Positions 14,632 to 17,898 of a DNA stretch of 17,898 nt are shown piece by piece. The notes beneath the pieces were generated by a model. That model saw only the letters and a list, made by a program, of their open reading frames with translations. It was not told the origin of the DNA and searched no databases. The DNA lies in the NCBI GenBank assembly GCA_040235375.1, contig JBECKQ010000220.1:1-17898 (forward strand), read 5' to 3'. This stretch comes from JBECKQ01 sp040235375. Its GTDB lineage: Bacteria; Planctomycetota; Phycisphaerae; UBA1845. Positions within the stretch are counted from its first letter, which is position 1. Each line of letters starts with the position of its first letter. Position numbers and translations under genes: made by a program.

Positions 14632-15356
14632 TCGCCGGTTGCTCGGACGCCGTCCGCCGCCTCGAGGGCCGAACCTTGCCGGAGCGGGGATCGCTCGCTT
14701 TGCGACCGGGCTTTGGCGTGCTAAGCTTCGTTGTGTTGATTCGAGACGGAGACTTGCCGCACCGGGCTTGCGGCGCCGAAACGTTGACGGAAGCAGAGCT
14801 CGTCGATCGATGCCGCCGAGCGGATCGCGACGCACAGCGGGAGCTCTATGCCCGCACGCACCAGAGGATTTATCGCGTCCTGCTGCGCATGACGCGCGAC
14901 GAGGATGCCGCATTTGACCTCGCCCAGGAGACCTACATTCGCGCCTTCGCGCGCATCGATCAGTTTGACGGCCGGTCGGCCGTATCCACCTGGCTGTACC
15001 GCATCGCCGTAACCGAAGCGCTCCAGCATTTACGCCGCGAGAAAAGGCGGAACAGCCGATTGCGCGAGGCCGCCGAAAACGCGCCGCAGCCCCCGGCGCA
15101 GATGGGACTCGGCCGCCACGCCGACCGCTTGGACGTTCGCGATGCGTTGGATTCGCTCGACGACGATGACCGGCTGATTCTCCTGCTGCGCTATCAGGAA
15201 GACCTCGACTACAACGTCATTGCCGAAATTACCGGCTGCGCCCCAGGCACGGTCGCCTCGCGACTCCATCGCGCCCGCCACCGCCTGCGCGAAATTCTCG
15301 ATCCCGGTTACGGAACCCGAGAAGAAACCTCGGCCGAGCAGCATCAAAAACAATGA
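14628..15356 (+). CDS. ECF-type RNA polymerase sigma factor
   Basis: Region 2 of sigma-70 is clear at about residues 55-140 (LTEAELVDRC, DEDAAFDLAQETYIRAFARI, FDGRSAVSTWLYRIAVTEALQHLRREKR). Region 4 lies at about 170-225 (ALDSLDDDDRLILLLRYQEDLDYNVIAEITGCAPGTVASRLHRAR) with its helix-turn-helix. It should direct transcription of a small regulon under control of the zinc-finger anti-sigma encoded next. The start is uncertain: the GTG at 14628 overlaps the lipoprotein stop and gives 242 residues, but the first ~50 are not sigma-like. The in-frame GTG at 14718 (212 residues) fits the usual family length better. Neither has a convincing ribosome site. The last 15 residues are polar and variable. 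Confidence 0.93.
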   Translation: MIAGCSDAVRRLEGRTLPERGSLALRPGFGVLSFVVLIRDGDLPHRACGAETLTEAELVDRCRRADRDAQRELYARTHQRIYRVLLRMTRDEDAAFDLAQETYIRAFARIDQFDGRSAVSTWLYRIAVTEALQHLRREKRRNSRLREAAENAPQPPAQMGLGRHADRLDVRDALDSLDDDDRLILLLRYQEDLDYNVIAEITGCAPGTVASRLHRARHRLREILDPGYGTREETSAEQHQKQ

Positions 15357-15366
15357 CGTGACAAAT

Positions 15367-15438
15367 GTGCCACAGTGTTCCGTGTGCCACTGCTCTTGAG
15401 CAGTGCTCTGAGTGGCACGGGCAAGGTGTCCGTGCCAC
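15367..15438. repeat. Palindromic repeat cluster (REP-like) between sigma and anti-sigma genes
   Basis: Four copies of GTGCCAC or its complement lie within 72 bases (15367, 15384, 15412 and 15432). They build nested hairpins: GTGCCACT (15384-15391) pairs with AGTGGCAC (15411-15418) around an inner CACTGCTC-TT-GAGCAGTG. GTGGCACGG (15412-15420) pairs with CCGTGCCAC (15430-15438) over a 9-base loop. The two stems share an arm and are therefore mutually exclusive. The structure resembles dispersed palindromic intergenic repeats. Confidence 0.75.
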
Positions 15439-15474
15439 AACACGCCCAGGTCCACCAGACTTGGGAGTAACGCC

Positions 15475-16371
15475 ATGAACTGCCAAACGGCGATGCACAA
15501 TCTGGGGCTTTTGATCGACGGCGAACTATCCGGCGACCTTCGTCGCGAAGTCGAATCGCACCTTGAATCCTGCCCCTCATGCCGGGCGGAGTTGCGGTCC
15601 CTGCACACCCTCGCCGACGGCATCGCCGCCGGTCGCGACGTCGACGTCCCCGCCGAACTCTGGCCGGCCATCGAGACCAGCCTCGACCATCCGGCCGAGC
15701 CCGCACCGCGAGTCGCCCGGCCCACGCTCTTTCGATTTCTGCGCAAACCGCTCGCTGCGGCCGCCGCGGTAGCCCTGGTTCTCGGCGGCGGAATCCTCGG
15801 CGGCGTCGCCCTGTTTGAAACCGCCACGCCCGTCCAGGCCTCGACGATCGACTTCGCCGCCCTGCTGGACGCGATTCCTCTCGACGCCCGCACCGCTTTC
15901 CGCGACTTCATCGACCGCTACCGCGGCGTTCCGATCTCCGCGGAGGATGCCCATGCCGACGCCCCGGCCCTCAACTTCGAGGTTCCCGACCAGTTGCCCG
16001 GCGGATTCCAGCGGACCGCCGTCTACGCCCTGCGGTTCGGCGGCCAGCCCGGCATCGCCGCCGAGTATGTGACGCCCGACGGCGAGTTCCTCGGCGCACT
16101 CTTCCATCCCCCGGTCCGCCGCGAGGACTTCGGCACGCACCGCGACTACCCCTGCGCCATCGGCAAGCACCGCGGCCACACCGTCCGCGTCGGCGACTGG
16201 ACCATGGTCCACCTGACCGACCCGACCACCTGCCACTGCGTCCTCAGCCGCCTCAACCCCCAGGCCGACCTGCTGCCCATCATGACCGCCATCGCCCCGC
16301 GCTCCGGCCAGTACCGCCCCGATGCCGACTCAGCCCACGTCCACCACCACGACGCCCCAACCAGCCCCTGA
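15475..16371 (+). CDS. Membrane anti-sigma factor with zinc-finger motif
   Basis: The ATG at 15475 has GGGAG seven bases upstream; a longer frame from 15412 runs through the repeat cluster and is rejected. The 298-residue protein begins with an anti-sigma zinc-finger domain: MNCQTAMHNLGLLIDGELSG, then the H-x3-C-x2-C core at His29, Cys33 and Cys36 (HLESCPSC). A linker leads to one membrane helix at about 93-114 (LAAAAAVALVLGGGILGG). The periplasmic part (about 115-298) contains DYPCAIGKHRGH (224-235) and TTCHCVL (251-257), and ends in HVHHHD. It should hold the preceding sigma factor at the membrane and release it on a periplasmic signal. The Cys/His content outside suggests metal or redox as that signal, as an inference only. 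The coupling to the sigma gene is interrupted by the repeat cluster. Confidence 0.9.
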   Translation: MNCQTAMHNLGLLIDGELSGDLRREVESHLESCPSCRAELRSLHTLADGIAAGRDVDVPAELWPAIETSLDHPAEPAPRVARPTLFRFLRKPLAAAAAVALVLGGGILGGVALFETATPVQASTIDFAALLDAIPLDARTAFRDFIDRYRGVPISAEDAHADAPALNFEVPDQLPGGFQRTAVYALRFGGQPGIAAEYVTPDGEFLGALFHPPVRREDFGTHRDYPCAIGKHRGHTVRVGDWTMVHLTDPTTCHCVLSRLNPQADLLPIMTAIAPRSGQYRPDADSAHVHHHDAPTSP

Positions 16372-16714
16372 CCCACGCTGGTCATCCTCAATGGCACGCC
16401 GCCCGCCGCCCGCCCGCTGAACTCCGCACACCTTTTCCAGCTTTGTTCTTGCCCCCAACCTGAATTCGGTGTATGTTAGGTATTGCGGCGGCAAGGCGGC
16501 TGGGGTACCTGTGCATGCCTTGCCCGCGGAGGGACCGTGATCATGCGCGCCTTCCAACCACATCCCCCCACGATCGCGTCTTCATCGCACGAATCCAGGT
16601 GCCGCGAACTGCTCGACGTCCGCTTTTTGCCACCCGCGTTTTTGATAGCGCCAGCACCGTCCGCCAACCCTCGTTTTTCGCCGAATTCACCGATAGACGG
16701 TAATTTCGATTCGG

Positions 16715-16740
16715 CTGGCGCTAGCGCCAGGGCGGTTTTT
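16715..16740 (+). terminator. 16-bp perfect palindrome followed by T-run, possible terminator
   Basis: CTGGCGCTAGCGCCAG (16715-16730) can form a 6-bp stem with a CTAG loop. GGCGG and then five T (16736-16740) follow. The gap between stem and T-run makes it a weak intrinsic terminator; it could equally be a dimeric operator. It lies 350 bases after the anti-sigma gene. Confidence 0.3.
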
Positions 16741-16784
16741 ACAAACCGGCCTTCGCAGCCCAAAAACGCGGGTCCATCCCACAT

Positions 16785-16811
16785 CGTCCACTCCGTCCAC
16801 TTCGTCCACTC
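16785..16811. repeat. Three tandem 9-bp units CGTCCACTY
   Basis: Units at 16785-16793, 16794-16802 and 16803-16811 read CGTCCACTC, CGTCCACTT and CGTCCACTC. The neighbouring bases are low-complexity. This looks like a short intergenic simple repeat. Confidence 0.8.
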
Positions 16812-16952
16812 CCGCCCCCGCGTCGCTCCCTCTCCTCGCCCGCCGCAGCCTGCTGGAACCGCAACCCTGGACCCCGCGTCAAAAAAGCACCTAATAAACG
16901 CCCGGTCTAATCGTCTTTCTGGGCGGATGCTCTCGTGACTTGGCGAAGCGAC

Positions 16953-17504
16953 ATGAATTCAGCCGGCCATGCAGACAATCAGTCGCGCATCCGCGCCCTC
17001 CTGGACCGCTACGAACGACCGCTCGTTCGCTACGCCTTCCAGATCACGCACGACCTCGAGCGGGCCCGCGACGTCGTGCAGGAGACGTTGCTGCGGTTCT
17101 GCTCGGACGGCGCCCCGCGCGACGACGATCGCGTGGCCGCCTGGCTCTTCGCCGTATGTCGCTCTCGCGCCATTGACGCTTGCCGAAAGGACAGACGCAT
17201 GCGCCCGCTAACGGAAACACAGGCCGTCGCTTTCGCGGACGAAAGCTCGCCGCCCGACGACGGGCTCGAACGCCGCGACGCCGCCAGCCACGTCCGCCGG
17301 CTGCTGGCCGGCCTGTCCGAAAATCAGCAGGAGGTCCTGCGCCTCCGCTTCCAGAGCGAGTTGAGCTATCGCGACATCGCCCAGGTCACGGGTCTGAGCA
17401 TCTCCAACGTCGGTTACCTGATCCACACCGCCATCAAGACCATCCGCCAGCGGCTCGGCGTCCAGCCGGCGCCGGACGGCCGCTGCCTGGGAGGAAAGTC
17501 ATGA
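16953..17504 (+). CDS. ECF-type RNA polymerase sigma factor
   Basis: From the ATG at 16953 the product has 183 residues, the normal ECF length. Region 2 spans about 11-82 (RIRALLDRYERPLVRYAFQI, LERARDVVQETLLRFC, DRVAAWLFAVCRSRAIDACRKDRR). Region 4 spans about 112-168 (VRRLLAGLSENQQEVLRLRFQSELSYRDIAQVTGLSISNVGYLIHTAIKTIRQRL). A GTG at 16935 would add six residues; neither start has a strong ribosome site. The stop overlaps the next start by four bases (ATGA), so sigma and partner are translationally coupled, as for sigma/anti-sigma pairs. The long leader upstream leaves the promoter uncertain. Confidence 0.95.
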   Translation: MNSAGHADNQSRIRALLDRYERPLVRYAFQITHDLERARDVVQETLLRFCSDGAPRDDDRVAAWLFAVCRSRAIDACRKDRRMRPLTETQAVAFADESSPPDDGLERRDAASHVRRLLAGLSENQQEVLRLRFQSELSYRDIAQVTGLSISNVGYLIHTAIKTIRQRLGVQPAPDGRCLGGKS

Positions 17505-17898
17505 ACGACAAGACCCGAAAGCCGATAAGCCCCGACGATCCGCGCCTCACCGCCTACGCCCTCGGCGAACTCGAGCCGGCCGCCGCCGCCGAGTTCGAAG
17601 CCCGCCTCGCCCATTCGCCCGACGCCGCACAAGAGGTCGAGGAAATCCGCCGCGTGGCAAACATGCTGGCTGAAGAGCTCCGCGCCGAACCGGCGGATGT
17701 ACTTGATGACCGGCAACGCCAGGCGATCGAGCATAAGCTGGCCTCGCCGGGGAAAGGAAAAGCGCCCGCCAGCGGTCTGATGCGAACACTGACGGTTTGG
17801 CGACGGCCGATCGGAATCGCTGCGTGTCTGGCGCTCGTCGTCGTCGCGGGAACAATCGTCACGCGTCCACGGTTGTCGAGGTCACGCGGCACGGCTCA
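17501..17898 (+). CDS. vWA/YfbK-type protein, N-terminal part (3' truncated)
   Basis: The frame opens at an ATG with GGAGG six bases upstream and runs off the window after 132 codons. The N-terminus DDPRLTAYALGELEPAAAAEFEARL is the typical opening of planctomycete proteins that pair with an ECF sigma factor and often continue into a YfbK/von Willebrand factor A domain. A helical anti-sigma-like region extends to about residue 80. A membrane helix follows at about 105-121 (PIGIAACLALVVVAGTIV). The domain that would follow lies outside the window, so the vWA assignment rests on the N-terminal pattern and the overlap with the sigma gene. It could also be a plain anti-sigma factor without a zinc finger. 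Confidence 0.8.
   Translation, partial: MNDKTRKPISPDDPRLTAYALGELEPAAAAEFEARLAHSPDAAQEVEEIRRVANMLAEELRAEPADVLDDRQRQAIEHKLASPGKGKAPASGLMRTLTVWRRPIGIAACLALVVVAGTIVTRPRLSRSRGTA

Larger units (their letters stand above)
16372..16952. other. Non-coding gap with simple repeats and a possible promoter
   Basis: No ORF in these 580 bases resembles a protein; the frames across it are Pro/Ser/Arg-rich. A candidate promoter on the + strand is TTGCCC (16449-16454), 17 bases, TATGTT (16472-16477). It would leave a 5' leader of nearly 480 bases before the next gene. The GC-poorer middle (about 16620-16760) carries several T-runs, a 16-bp palindrome and a copy of TAGCGCCAG at two places. A small non-coding RNA is possible but not shown. 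Confidence 0.4.

Noticed and set aside
13825..14913. Minus-strand ORF of 362 residues
   Set aside because: It is antisense to the lipoprotein and the start of the sigma gene, whose signal peptide, ribosome site and domains clearly mark the plus strand as coding.
16785..16811. CRISPR-like tandem repeat
   Set aside because: The units are 9 bases and directly adjacent without spacers, so it is a simple repeat and not a CRISPR array.
16483..16938. Plus-strand ORF of 151 residues before the second sigma factor
   Set aside because: It is Pro/Ser/Arg-rich, runs through simple repeats and resembles no protein.

Overview
The window looks like a GC-rich chromosome of a planctomycete-type bacterium (Planctomycetota, perhaps Phycisphaerae-like). 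This is inferred from gene content: a secreted protein ending in dockerin-like calcium loops, ECF sigma factors paired with anti-sigma or vWA-type partners, a SpoIIE phosphatase, and dispersed short intergenic repeats. No RNA gene, CRISPR array, transposase or phage gene was seen.

Layout. Positions 1-480 (+) hold the end of a secreted dockerin-like protein. Positions about 801-11246 (-) are a same-strand metal-efflux cluster. In transcription order it is: a protein with three YHS domains, a YHS-DUF2231 membrane protein, a 0.4 kb gap with inverted repeats, a TolC-family outer-membrane factor, CusB, a periplasmic protein with six heavy-metal-binding (HMBD) repeats and a DUF3347 end, CusA, and possibly a 22-residue membrane peptide. 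A strong intrinsic terminator (11275-11305, - strand) sits directly in front of the cluster. A short weak ORF (11376-11570, -) lies upstream of it. A PilZ-like ORF (11777-12091, +) faces a HAMP-SpoIIE phosphatase gene (12160-13719, -). The 13945-16371 (+) block is a lipoprotein with a Met/His-rich tail, an ECF sigma factor and a zinc-finger anti-sigma factor, with a palindromic repeat cluster between the last two. A 0.58 kb non-coding gap with simple repeats follows. The window ends with a second ECF sigma factor (16953-17504, +) overlapping the start of a vWA/YfbK-type protein that runs off the edge.

How it works together. CusA, CusB and the TolC-like protein should form a tripartite pump exporting a soft metal, most likely Cu(I)/Ag(I). 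What stands out is the number of predicted soft-metal-binding modules: four YHS domains, one intact and one degenerate HMBD in CusB, six HMBDs in the separate periplasmic protein, and a split HMBD-like insertion inside the CusA porter domain. The natural inference is a periplasmic relay that collects metal and passes it to the pump, with the YHS proteins as a companion trafficking module. The second half of the window is mainly signalling and regulation. The Met/His-rich lipoprotein and the His-tailed anti-sigma hint at a metal-sensing sigma circuit, but this is speculative.
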